From the NCBI RefSeq assembly GCF_029542085.1, contig NZ_CP107036.1:2542001-2606000 (forward strand): a DNA stretch of 64,000 bases, read 5' to 3'. Position 1 is the first letter of the stretch, and each line of letters starts with the position of its first letter. A model generated the notes under the pieces. It was given only the letters and a program-made list of their open reading frames with translations, did no database searches and had not been told where the DNA came from. Of this stretch, positions 8,316-16,738 are shown one piece after another. The position numbers and the translations under genes were made by a program. This DNA comes from Sphingobacterium sp. ML3W (lineage in GTDB: Bacteria > Bacteroidota > Bacteroidia > Sphingobacteriales > Sphingobacteriaceae).

Positions 8316-9557
8316 TTATTCAAATTCAGCCTGCAATATACGTAGGATATCACGAATGGTATCTTCTTCCAAATCGGTACGTCTAACGAGCTCTTCCTCA
8401 CTGAGTGATAAAACAGATTTTGCAGAATCCAAACCTACACGCTTCAATTCATCAATAACCCAGCTTTCAATTTCATCGCTGAATTCTTCGATATCCACAT
8501 CCTCATCAAATTCATCATTCTCACGATAAACATCAATCTCATAACCAGTCAATTTACCAGCCAATTTAATATTATGTCCACCACGACCAATTGCTAACGA
8601 AACCTGATCCGATTTTAAGTATACAGCAGCGGTTTTATTTTCCTCATCAATCTTAATTGAACTGATTCGAGCAGGGCTCAAAGCACGGGCAATATATAAG
8701 GAATGGTTTGTAGTGAAATTGATAACATCAATATTCTCATTACGCAATTCACGAACGATACCGTGGATACGTGATCCTTTCATACCCACACACGCTCCAA
8801 CTGGATCGATACGGTCATCATAAGACTCCACTGCCACTTTAGCACGCTCTCCTGGTTCACGGACAATTTTCTTGATCGTAATCAAACCATCAAAGATCTC
8901 AGGAACCTCAAGTTCAAACAAACGTTGTAAAAACGCCGGTGCAGTACGTGAGATAATGATTTTCGGATTGTTGTTCATCATATCTACTTTATGAACCACT
9001 GCGCGAATACCATCGCCTTTTTTGAAATAATCAGCAGGGATTTGTTCCGATTTAGGCAAAATCAATTCATTACCATCTTCATCCAATACCAAGATCTCTT
9101 TCTTCCAGATCTGATAAACCTCACCAATAACCAGCTCTCCTTCTCTATCTTTATATTTCTTAAAGACTTCGTCTTTCTCAAGTTCTAATACCTTAGAAAC
9201 AAGCGTTTGACGAGCAGCTAAAATAGCACGACGTCCAAAGCTTTCCAAAGTGATCTGTTCGATAAAATCATCACCTACTTCAAGGTCCTCATCATGTTTT
9301 CGTGCTTCCGCCAACTCGATTTCAAGATCATCATCCTCAGAAAATTCATCTTCAACAACGACTCGCGTTCTCCAAATCTCCAAATCCCCGTTATCTGGAT
9401 TCACGATAACATCCACATTTTCATCCGTACCGAAACGACGACGGATCATACTACGAAAAACCTCTTCCAATACTGTAATGACCGTAGGTCTATCGATATT
9501 CTTAAACTCCTTAAACTCCTGAAAAGAGTCTATCAGATTGATGTTGCTGTTACTCAT
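8316..9557 (-). CDS. nusA: Transcription termination/antitermination factor NusA
   Basis: Binds RNA polymerase and nascent RNA and modulates pausing, termination and antitermination. The order of domains is N-terminal polymerase-binding domain (to about residue 130), S1 domain (EGELVIGEVYQIWKKEILVL), then two KH domains, with GMKGSRIHGIVREL in the first and LAIGRGGHNIKLAGKLTGYEI in the second. A short acidic linker leads to one C-terminal helix-hairpin-helix segment (SLSEEELVRRTDLEEDTIRDIL). The length, 413 residues, is normal for the phylum. It starts 5 nt after the rimP stop codon, and a 103-nt AT-rich gap separates it from infB. Confidence 0.97.
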   Translation of the reverse strand: MSNSNINLIDSFQEFKEFKNIDRPTVITVLEEVFRSMIRRRFGTDENVDVIVNPDNGDLEIWRTRVVVEDEFSEDDDLEIELAEARKHDEDLEVGDDFIEQITLESFGRRAILAARQTLVSKVLELEKDEVFKKYKDREGELVIGEVYQIWKKEILVLDEDGNELILPKSEQIPADYFKKGDGIRAVVHKVDMMNNNPKIIISRTAPAFLQRLFELEVPEIFDGLITIKKIVREPGERAKVAVESYDDRIDPVGACVGMKGSRIHGIVRELRNENIDVINFTTNHSLYIARALSPARISSIKIDEENKTAAVYLKSDQVSLAIGRGGHNIKLAGKLTGYEIDVYRENDEFDEDVDIEEFSDEIESWVIDELKRVGLDSAKSVLSLSEEELVRRTDLEEDTIRDILRILQAEFE

Positions 9558-9562
9558 TATTT

Positions 9563-10027
9563 TTAAAATGAAATTACCACTTTTGTTGCTTTTATTTGAT
9601 CAAAAGGAAGTTCTTTTTCCACCTCTTGCGCTTTTTTACTTTTTTCTTTTACTTTTTGAAGAATGCTAATCTTTGTCTCATCCACCGTCAATAAGGTCCC
9701 TTCGATTTTTGTATTATCATCCAACTTGACCTGTACAGTACGGCCTATATTTTTTTGATATTGCCGATTATTAACAAAATTTGAATCGATACCTGGAGAC
9801 GAAACCTCCAAACGATAAGCATTATCAACGACATTTTCCTCCTCCAAATGAAAACCGACATGGCGGCTCACTTGCGCACAATCATCAATATTAACACCGT
9901 TATCCCCGTCTAAGAGGATCTCCAAAATCTTATTTGGACGCATCTTTACACTAACAATAAACAAATCCTCGCGATCTGCTATTTTTTCCTCTATGAGTTC
10001 AATGACTCTTTTTTCTACATCTTGCAT
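9563..10027 (-). CDS. rimP: Ribosome maturation factor RimP
   Basis: Needed for maturation of the 30S ribosomal subunit. The N-terminal domain carries the conserved stretch ending in LLDGDNGVNIDDCAQVSRHV, and the Sm-like C-terminal domain begins near the YRLEVSSPGID motif, which is a RimP hallmark. The length of 154 residues is standard. It is the first gene of the rimP-nusA-infB operon, with only 5 nt between its stop codon and nusA. A terminator for the unrelated upstream repressor gene lies in the 140-bp gap before it, so the operon promoter must lie in that gap as well. Confidence 0.96.
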   Translation of the reverse strand: MQDVEKRVIELIEEKIADREDLFIVSVKMRPNKILEILLDGDNGVNIDDCAQVSRHVGFHLEEENVVDNAYRLEVSSPGIDSNFVNNRQYQKNIGRTVQVKLDDNTKIEGTLLTVDETKISILQKVKEKSKKAQEVEKELPFDQIKATKVVISF

Positions 10028-10062
10028 TGTTCTACTGCCTAGAATGCTAAATTAATTGTATT

Positions 10063-10090
10063 AAAAAAAGGGGGCAATACGAGCCCCCTT
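10063..10090 (-). terminator. Terminator of the XRE/S24 gene
   Basis: On the minus strand AAGGGGGC and GCCCCCTT pair around a 7-nt loop and are followed by a run of seven T. It separates the repressor gene from the rimP operon. Confidence 0.85.
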
Positions 10091-10166
10091 CCTTTCAGAT
10101 ATGCAAATATAGTATTTTATAAAATAAAAAACAAATACCCAAACAGCAACGGGAGTATTTTTTCTG

Positions 10167-10943
10167 TTATTTTGAATTATCAACAACTGCATTAATTGTT
10201 TTTTGCATCTGTGCCATCATACTGGTTAATGTTTCCATTGTTGGCTCAGGAGTCGGCTCTGGCAGTTGAGTACTAATAAAAGCTTTTGCCCGCCAAACCT
10301 CTAAAATATCGGGGGTCTCAACCCAGTATGGTTCGTAGGTTTTATTATCAGAAACAAGCTTTAAACCTTTATCCTCTTTAAATTTAAATGCAATACGCTT
10401 ATAGACAACTCCCTCCTCCCGGGATACAACAACATAGGTATGTCCCGGCTTTATATCGTGCCAATTTTCGACATACTCCGCCACAATAATGGACCCTGAG
10501 GGTAAAGGTAACATCGAATCGCCCTTAATCTCAAAAGCTCGAAAAGTCCCCTGTCCAAACATGGGTAGTGAAAACTTAGGAAGCTCAGCCACATACTCCG
10601 GATCACCATAACCATTTAAGTAACCCGCACTTGCTTTAACCGGCACTAACTCGATGTTTTCACGATCATTGCCATCAACAGTCACACTTAATACTCTGAG
10701 ATTTGACGCATTGCTTTTAGGTACAGGCTTCCACTTTTCATCAATCACATCATTCGCCAATTCATCCATGGTTAACCCATAAAACTCGGCAATTTTTTTT
10801 AGTAATTCATATTTAGGCTCCGCTCTATCTTCCTCATAAGCACCTACAGAAGCGCGTTTAATCTCCATGATATCAGCAAATTGCTGCTGCGTAATTTTCT
10901 TTCCTTTTCGAAGGAATTTCAAGTTGGACGAAATATTTGACAT
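10167..10943 (-). CDS. XRE-family repressor with S24/LexA-like peptidase domain
   Basis: DNA-binding regulator that is probably controlled by self-cleavage or ligand sensing. An N-terminal helix-turn-helix (QQQFADIMEIKRASVGAYEE, residues 20-39) is followed by an S24 domain with the Ser-Lys dyad: Ser143 in IKGDSMLP and Lys182 in VVYKRI. An Ala-Gly pair (ASAGYL, 104-109) sits where LexA-type proteins are cut. A Pro/Glu-rich tail and a short C-terminal helix complete the 258 residues. It is transcribed away from the GIY-YIG-like gene, and the AT-rich 102-bp gap between them is the obvious place for autoregulation. Many Bacteroidetes carry such solitary genes, so this alone is not evidence for a prophage. 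Confidence 0.88.
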   Translation of the reverse strand: MSNISSNLKFLRKGKKITQQQFADIMEIKRASVGAYEEDRAEPKYELLKKIAEFYGLTMDELANDVIDEKWKPVPKSNASNLRVLSVTVDGNDRENIELVPVKASAGYLNGYGDPEYVAELPKFSLPMFGQGTFRAFEIKGDSMLPLPSGSIIVAEYVENWHDIKPGHTYVVVSREEGVVYKRIAFKFKEDKGLKLVSDNKTYEPYWVETPDILEVWRAKAFISTQLPEPTPEPTMETLTSMMAQMQKTINAVVDNSK

Positions 10944-11045
10944 ATTATTTTTTCAAAAAAATATTTTGCAAAAACTAAATTTATTAGTAATATTGTGCCA
11001 ATAAAATTAGTAAATAAAATTTAAACATCCAAATAATTTAGCATT

Positions 11046-11369
11046 ATGAGCAATTTTATTGTATATATATTAACAGACAACAACAGAAGATACTTTGAAA
11101 TCGACTTCACATCCAATATGTTTAGCACAGTAATGGAGCTTCAACAAACCAATAGCTTTATTCTTCAACAGGGTCCCCATTTAAATAGAATCATCTATTC
11201 TGAAGCTTTTTCAAAATTAGCATGCGCAAAAAGAAGAATGAACGAATTGCAAAATTTCACACGCATGCAGATAGAACGAGTTATTCGCAAGAATAATCCT
11301 AATTGGAATAACCTCTACCCGCAACAGCACCAAGCCTACCCAAAGAGAAACACCAATTACGCGGCCTAG
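11046..11369 (+). CDS. Small GIY-YIG-like protein with degenerate active site
   Basis: A 107-residue protein whose layout matches single-domain GIY-YIG proteins of the YhbQ type: an N-terminal VYILTDN strand, a TSN turn near residue 24, a basic helix (FSKLACAKRRMNEL), and the ending NPNWNNLYP, which corresponds to the NPNWKDLY typical of the family. The catalytic features are altered: the YIG position reads EID or FEI, the arginine usually found after TSN is replaced (TSNMFSTV), and no clear catalytic glutamate is present. Nuclease activity is therefore doubtful. It diverges from the S24 repressor. The call rests on motif layout only and could be wrong. Confidence 0.6.
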   Translation: MSNFIVYILTDNNRRYFEIDFTSNMFSTVMELQQTNSFILQQGPHLNRIIYSEAFSKLACAKRRMNELQNFTRMQIERVIRKNNPNWNNLYPQQHQAYPKRNTNYAA

Positions 11370-11469
11370 CTATAAATAATAGGACAAAAAAAGCCACCCA
11401 ATTCTCATTAGACAGCTTGCTATTTATTATTTTGTTATAGATCCAAAAGAGGATAAACGCTTTATTAAT

Positions 11470-13854
11470 TTAGGTTGATGAGGTATTCTCTAACGCTCCT
11501 GTGTTTTCACCGGCACCACCTTCATTATTATTGCGTTCAGAAGTTCCACCCTCTGTAGACTCTTCTTCAGGCCCAATAAACCCCTCGTCCGTCTGCTCTT
11601 CAACATTTGTTGAATCACTTTGTTCTGGCTCCGGATCGCTATAACGCGGTGTCTCACATTTATAGGATTTCGTGATTTCGACCGTAGATTCAGGGAATTT
11701 ACCCTGTGTATAGCCCAGTTGCTTGTCCTTATAAACAGATTCTAAAAATACACCAAATATAGGCAAGGCTGTACGTGAACCTTCGCCAGTATGCGAATTC
11801 TTAAAGTGTATACTTCTTTCATCACACCCAACCCAGATTCCAGTGACTAAATCCTTAGTCACCCCCATATACCAACCATCAACATATTCTGAGGAAGTTC
11901 CAGTTTTCCCACCAATTTCATTTTCTTTATCAAAAAGATCCCATTCCCACAAGCCCTGCGATGTACCTCTTGGCTCTTCCATCCCACCTCTCAACATATA
12001 GGTCATCAACCAAGCATCCTGCTTATCGACCACCTGTTTGCGTTCCGCCTGAAAAGTGGCAATCACATTTCCATCATGGTCTTCAATTTTAGAAACCAGT
12101 ATCGGTGTTACCCGCTCACCATGGTTCATCATCGTAGAATAACCGTTAACCATCTCAAATACCGACACATCATTAGGTCCCAATCCAACAGACGCTACTG
12201 GATTTAGCTTACTTGTAATACCACAGCGCTGAGCAGCATCCACTACCTTTGCAGGTGTCACCATGTCCGTCAACTGAACAGTAACCGAATTGATGGATCT
12301 AGCCATAGCATGGCGCAAAGACATCTCCCGATAGGAAAAATTCCAATCTGCATTTTTAGGTTCCCATACTTCAACAGAATCCCCCTTATCAATCTTTATT
12401 GTAACAGGTTTATCCGTAATCTTATCGCAAGGTGACATTCCAGACTCTAAAGCTGCCAAATAAACGAAAGGTTTAAATGTCGAACCCGCTTGTCGTTTCG
12501 CCTGCATCACGTGATCATATTTAAAATATTGATGATCTACCCCCCCTACCCAAGCTTTAATCTCGCCCGAATAAGGATCCATCGACATCATTCCCGCATT
12601 CAACATCATCGCATAATATTTCAGGGAGTCCATCGTAGACATTTCCTTTTCAATCTTACCATTATCCTTCCAATTGTATACTTCCATTTTTTTCTTCTTA
12701 TTCAAGAAGAAATTGATACTATCTGGAGTATTGGCATATTTTTTACTCAGAAACTCATAGTAAGGTGTTTTCTTAGCTAGGTTCTCCAAAAAGTTTGGGA
12801 TCACTTTTCCGGAAAGATCCCGCCATGGTTCCTGGCCATCCCAAGTATTGTTTAAACGTTGCTGTAATTCCGTCATCTGTTTTGCTACAGCCTCTTCAGC
12901 GTGCTTCTGAAGCTTAGAGTTGATGGTTGTATAAATCTTCAACCCATCGGTATAGATATCGTAATTATTCTCTTCAGCCCATTTTTCCAACCATTTAGCT
13001 ACAGCCGTACGTAGGTATGAATCCCCTCCGGCATTCACATCTTGATTATTGGTATTCAAAATTATCTTTTCTTTAACCAGCGCATCATACTCTTCTTTTT
13101 TCAGAAAGCCACCCTTATGCATTTGGCTCAATACCGTATTTTTGCGGTCAAATGCCTTTTCCGGATTTCTGATCGGGTTATATAAGGTCGTTCCCTTTAA
13201 CATACCAATCAATACAGCCGCTTCATTTTGATTCAATTGATTTGCTCCTTTTGAAAAATAACGTTTTGCAGCGGTTTCTATACCATATGCATTATTGCTA
13301 AAAGAAACTGTATTAAGGTACATTTCTAAAATTTGGTTCTTCGTATACCGTTGCTCAAGCTTATAAGCGGTCATCCACTCTTTAAATTTGGTAATGACCA
13401 AGCCTGCAACAGGCAAACGTGTCAATAGTCCCCCCGCCTTATTATAACGGGTGCGGTAAAGATTCTTAGCAAGCTGTTGCGTTATCGTACTCGCTCCACG
13501 TTTATCTCCCTTTAATGTTGAAACAATGCCTGAACCAAGCCCCAAAAAGTCAACACCATTGTGCTGATAGAAACGCACATCCTCGGTTGCTATCAATGCA
13601 TTGATAACAGTTTTAGGAATACTGTCAAAAGGGATTGGATTTCTATCCTCGTCAAAATATCGTCCTATCAATACACTATCAGCAGTATACAGTTCTGTCG
13701 AAATATTGACACTTGGCATAATGATATCTTTTTTTGTAGGCGAGTAGCCAAAAAGCCACAAAAAATTAAGTTGTATAGCACAAACCAAAACTATAACGAA
13801 ATATATTGCAATAACGAGATAACGAAGAATCCGATTCTTAATACGTCTAAACAT
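11470..13854 (-). CDS. Class A penicillin-binding protein (PBP1-like)
   Basis: Bifunctional peptidoglycan synthase. After a cytoplasmic tail and one membrane segment (about residues 12-33) comes the GT51 glycosyltransferase domain with its catalytic glutamate in ATEDVRFYQHNGVDF, then GASTITQQLAKN and the DxxLxxYLNTVSF region. The transpeptidase domain has SxxK in GSTFKPF (near residue 450), SxN in SINSVT and KTGTSSEY near residue 650. The C-terminal tail is low-complexity and acidic. The 794 residues match PBP1a-type enzymes. It is monocistronic and diverges from rpoN across a 379-bp gap. Confidence 0.96.
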   Translation of the reverse strand: MFRRIKNRILRYLVIAIYFVIVLVCAIQLNFLWLFGYSPTKKDIIMPSVNISTELYTADSVLIGRYFDEDRNPIPFDSIPKTVINALIATEDVRFYQHNGVDFLGLGSGIVSTLKGDKRGASTITQQLAKNLYRTRYNKAGGLLTRLPVAGLVITKFKEWMTAYKLEQRYTKNQILEMYLNTVSFSNNAYGIETAAKRYFSKGANQLNQNEAAVLIGMLKGTTLYNPIRNPEKAFDRKNTVLSQMHKGGFLKKEEYDALVKEKIILNTNNQDVNAGGDSYLRTAVAKWLEKWAEENNYDIYTDGLKIYTTINSKLQKHAEEAVAKQMTELQQRLNNTWDGQEPWRDLSGKVIPNFLENLAKKTPYYEFLSKKYANTPDSINFFLNKKKKMEVYNWKDNGKIEKEMSTMDSLKYYAMMLNAGMMSMDPYSGEIKAWVGGVDHQYFKYDHVMQAKRQAGSTFKPFVYLAALESGMSPCDKITDKPVTIKIDKGDSVEVWEPKNADWNFSYREMSLRHAMARSINSVTVQLTDMVTPAKVVDAAQRCGITSKLNPVASVGLGPNDVSVFEMVNGYSTMMNHGERVTPILVSKIEDHDGNVIATFQAERKQVVDKQDAWLMTYMLRGGMEEPRGTSQGLWEWDLFDKENEIGGKTGTSSEYVDGWYMGVTKDLVTGIWVGCDERSIHFKNSHTGEGSRTALPIFGVFLESVYKDKQLGYTQGKFPESTVEITKSYKCETPRYSDPEPEQSDSTNVEEQTDEGFIGPEEESTEGGTSERNNNEGGAGENTGALENTSST

Positions 13855-14233
13855 AAATGGAAATTTATCTTATATTCAACATATTGAATCATCAAAAGGT
13901 TTTATCCCCCACCCAATATGCGTTTATATCTGTTTCAGGGGCTAAATATACAACTAAATAAATGTCCCTAACCAACTATTTACATTTTTTAACAATAAAA
14001 AACCAGCATGTATTTGAGCGGGGACAATTGACAAAAAACACCCCGTACATGACTTGCTATTTCCAATTTATGGAATTAAAACAACAAAAAAATGAAGAAG
14101 GACGTTGTTTAGATCAATAAGTTAGTCGCTAGGTTCCGCAAATATTATACCTACTTTTGATTTATTATCTATTTTATTTTAAAATAATAATGATATTTGT
14201 TTAAATTTAGATGTAAACTAGTCAACTATTAGC
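13855..14233. other. Intergenic region between pbp and rpoN
   Basis: A 379-bp divergent gap with no plausible gene. It holds a short dyad ATTCA-N-TGAAT near 13872, an imperfect CGGGG/CCCCG hairpin around 14020-14045, and a plus-strand -7 box TACTTTTG at 14152-14159 that could serve rpoN, though no -33 element is seen. Confidence 0.6.
14152..14159 (+). promoter_or_regulatory. Candidate -7 box upstream of rpoN
   Basis: TACTTTTG matches TAnnTTTG; it is 74 nt upstream of the rpoN ATG. No TTTG-like -33 element lies 19-21 nt upstream, so the assignment is tentative. Confidence 0.35.
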
Positions 14234-15700
14234 ATGTTAAAACAGACATTACAACAAAAGCTATTACAAAAACTGTCTCCACAACAAATTCAATTTATTA
14301 AATTGTTGCAGGTACCAACAGTTTCATTAGATGCCAGAATAAAAGAAGAATTAGAAGAAAACCCCGCGTTAGAAGATGGTAGCTTGACTAATATGACCGA
14401 TCCAATAGAAGAATATCCAGATAAAGATCCGGATGACAACTTCGATAACGAAGAAGGATTCGATTCAGATGATTTCAGTTTGGAAGACTATATACAAGAA
14501 GACGACTACAAAGATTACGGAAATGGATATGATTACGGTGATGACGACGATGAAAGAAAAGAAATGCCCGTTGCCATTCAACATTCATTCTATGAACAAT
14601 TACAACAACAATTAGACCTCCTCGCTTTAGATGATAAGCACTTTTTAGTGGGCCAACAGATTATCGGCAGTCTGGATGACGACGGTTACTTAAGACGTCC
14701 GATCATCAATCTGGTAGATGACCTGGCCTTTGGTCAAAATGTAATGACCGAAGAACATGAAGTGTTAGAAATGCTAAAAGTGATTCAAGATTTTGAGCCT
14801 GCAGGAATTGGTGCCAGAGATTTACAAGAATGTCTTTTGATACAGTTACAAAAAAAAGACACGAACAATCCAACCATTAAACTTGCTATTAAAGTCGTCT
14901 CCAATTATTTGGACGAGTTCACTAAAAAGCACTATGACAAACTAGAGAAATCGTTAGGCGTATCTTCTGAGGACTTGAAAAATGTCGTCAATGAAATCTT
15001 AAAGCTCAACCCCAAACCAGGTGACTCTGGTGCAGTAGCCGGAAAACAACTCCATATCATCCCAGACTTTCATATCAGCAACAATGATAGCATCCTGCAT
15101 TTAACTCTGAATGGACGTAATGCACCAGAACTCCGCATAAGCAGGGATTATCAGCACATGTTTGAACATTACGAAAAATCCGATCAAAAGGACAAGAAAA
15201 TGAAGGAAGCGGTACAGTTTGTCAAACAAAAACTCGATTCTGCAAAATGGTTTATTGACGCAATCAAACAACGTCAACAGACACTGCTCAAGACAATGAA
15301 TGCCATCATGGAATACCAATACGATTATTTTCTTACTGGAGATGACCGTAAATTGAAACCCATGATCTTAAAGGATATCGCGGATAAGATCGACATGGAT
15401 ATCTCAACCGTTTCCCGTGTGGCAAATTCTAAATATGTGCAAACAGAATTTGGGACATTTCTATTAAAATCATTTTTCTCTGAGGCAATACAAACAGACT
15501 CCGGGGAGGAAGTTTCGAATAAAGAGGTCAAGAAAATACTTGAAGAGTGCATTGCAAAAGAAAACAAGCGCAAACCACTTGCCGATGAGAAATTGACCGA
15601 GATTCTCAAAGAAAAAGGTTACAATATCGCTCGCAGAACGGTAGCTAAATACCGGGAAGCATTAAACATACCGGTTGCAAGATTACGAAAAGAGCTCTAA
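14234..15700 (+). CDS. rpoN: RNA polymerase sigma-54 factor
   Basis: Sigma factor recognising -24/-12 promoters and requiring enhancer-binding ATPases. Region I is the Gln/Leu-rich N-terminus (KQTLQQKLLQKLSPQQIQF), followed by the acidic region II (residues about 60-110, extremely Asp/Glu-rich), the core-binding region, and the C-terminal DNA-binding part with the RpoN box ARRTVAKYRE at residues 466-475. The 488-residue length is normal. It is monocistronic. Its own stop codon lies in the loop of a terminator hairpin. No sigma-54 activator or obvious -24/-12 promoter was recognised elsewhere in the window. Confidence 0.97.
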   Translation: MLKQTLQQKLLQKLSPQQIQFIKLLQVPTVSLDARIKEELEENPALEDGSLTNMTDPIEEYPDKDPDDNFDNEEGFDSDDFSLEDYIQEDDYKDYGNGYDYGDDDDERKEMPVAIQHSFYEQLQQQLDLLALDDKHFLVGQQIIGSLDDDGYLRRPIINLVDDLAFGQNVMTEEHEVLEMLKVIQDFEPAGIGARDLQECLLIQLQKKDTNNPTIKLAIKVVSNYLDEFTKKHYDKLEKSLGVSSEDLKNVVNEILKLNPKPGDSGAVAGKQLHIIPDFHISNNDSILHLTLNGRNAPELRISRDYQHMFEHYEKSDQKDKKMKEAVQFVKQKLDSAKWFIDAIKQRQQTLLKTMNAIMEYQYDYFLTGDDRKLKPMILKDIADKIDMDISTVSRVANSKYVQTEFGTFLLKSFFSEAIQTDSGEEVSNKEVKKILEECIAKENKRKPLADEKLTEILKEKGYNIARRTVAKYREALNIPVARLRKEL

Positions 15701-15710
15701 GAGCTCTTTT
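15688..15710 (+). terminator. Terminator overlapping the rpoN stop codon
   Basis: AAAAGAGCTC (15688-15697) and GAGCTCTTTT (15701-15710) pair perfectly, and the three-base loop is the TAA stop codon of rpoN itself. Because the upstream arm encodes the last three codons, a terminating ribosome would cover the hairpin. Confidence 0.8.
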
Positions 15711-15748
15711 TGTTTTTCGGGTGACAATCAAATCTAAATTAAGAATAG

Positions 15749-15756
15749 TATCTTTG
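15749..15756 (+). promoter_or_regulatory. Candidate -7 box of aguB
   Basis: TATCTTTG matches TAnnTTTG, 27 nt before the aguB ATG. A -33 element is not evident. Confidence 0.45.
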
Positions 15757-15782
15757 TGCTCGAATTAAATAAGCATTAAGGA

Positions 15783-16658
15783 ATGAGCAAAGTAAAAGTT
15801 GGAGTTGTACAGATGAGCTGTACCGCAAGCAAACAAGAGAATCTCGAAAAAGCAATCGCTAAAGTAAAAGAAGCCGCTGCAAAAGGTGCGCAAATTGTGT
15901 GTCTGCAAGAACTCTTTACCTCTTTATATTTCTGCGATGTAGAAGATTATGACAATTTCGCACTGGCTGAATCTATCCCTGGTCCATCTACAGATGCCCT
16001 ATCTGCTGTTGCGAAAGAAGCAGGAGTCGTTATTATCGCTTCATTATTTGAAAAAAGAGCTGAAGGTCTTTATCATAATACGACCGCCATATTAGATGCT
16101 GATGGTTCCTATTTAGGCAAATACCGTAAAATGCACATCCCAGATGATCCAGCATTTTATGAGAAATTCTATTTCACACCGGGTGATCTAGGTTATAAAG
16201 TTTTCAAAACAAAATTTGGTAGAATAGGTATATTAATCTGTTGGGACCAATGGTATCCGGAAGCATCAAGAATCACTGCATTAATGGGTGCCGAAATTTT
16301 ATTTTACCCAACTGCGATTGGCTGGGCTACAGATCAGGACGAAGAAACCAACAAAGATCAATACAATGCTTGGCAAACCATTCAGCGTTCTCATGCTGTA
16401 GCAAATGGCGTACCAGTGGTATCTGTCAACCGTGTCGGATTTGAGCAAGATGGCGCCATGAAATTCTGGGGCGGTAGCTTTGTTGCAAATGGACAAGGTA
16501 AACTGTTATACCTCGCTTCTCACGATAAAGAAGAAATTGAAGTAGTTGAACTAGATCTAGCTGAATCTGATTATTTCAGAAAACACTGGCCATTCCTAAG
16601 GGATCGCAGAATTGAAACATATTCTCCAATCACCAAACGTTTTATTGACGAAGACTAA
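15783..16658 (+). CDS. aguB: N-carbamoylputrescine amidase
   Basis: Hydrolyses N-carbamoylputrescine to putrescine, CO2 and ammonia, the last step of the agmatine route. It is a nitrilase-superfamily enzyme with the catalytic triad visible: Glu43 in LQELF, Lys116 in YRKMHIP and Cys153 in LICWDQWYPE. The 291-residue length matches the family. The call is strengthened by agmatine deiminase 80 nt downstream on the same strand, the standard aguB-aguA pairing. Between them lies a long hairpin that may attenuate the second gene. The arginine decarboxylase that would supply agmatine is not in the window. The protein is cytosolic. Confidence 0.95.
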   Translation: MSKVKVGVVQMSCTASKQENLEKAIAKVKEAAAKGAQIVCLQELFTSLYFCDVEDYDNFALAESIPGPSTDALSAVAKEAGVVIIASLFEKRAEGLYHNTTAILDADGSYLGKYRKMHIPDDPAFYEKFYFTPGDLGYKVFKTKFGRIGILICWDQWYPEASRITALMGAEILFYPTAIGWATDQDEETNKDQYNAWQTIQRSHAVANGVPVVSVNRVGFEQDGAMKFWGGSFVANGQGKLLYLASHDKEEIEVVELDLAESDYFRKHWPFLRDRRIETYSPITKRFIDED

Positions 16659-16673
16659 TATCAAATCATATTG

Positions 16674-16726
16674 GCCATTTTAATTTTGTAATTCATCAAA
16701 AGAAGAACAGATTAAAATGGCTTTTT
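16674..16726 (+). terminator. Hairpin between aguB and aguA
   Basis: GCCATTTTAAT (16674-16684) pairs with ATTAAAATGGC (16711-16721), followed by five T, with a 26-nt loop. It could be a partial terminator that lowers aguA expression relative to aguB, or a terminator preceding an independent aguA promoter. Confidence 0.5.
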
Positions 16727-16738
16727 ACATTTTAAAGC

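Noticed and set aside
10167..11369. Prophage remnant at the S24 repressor and GIY-YIG-like gene
   Set aside because: No integrase, structural or lysis genes and no attachment-site repeats nearby; single S24 regulators are common in Bacteroidetes.
13855..14233. Missing gene between pbp and rpoN
   Set aside because: No frame of useful length, only promoter-like sequence and small dyads.
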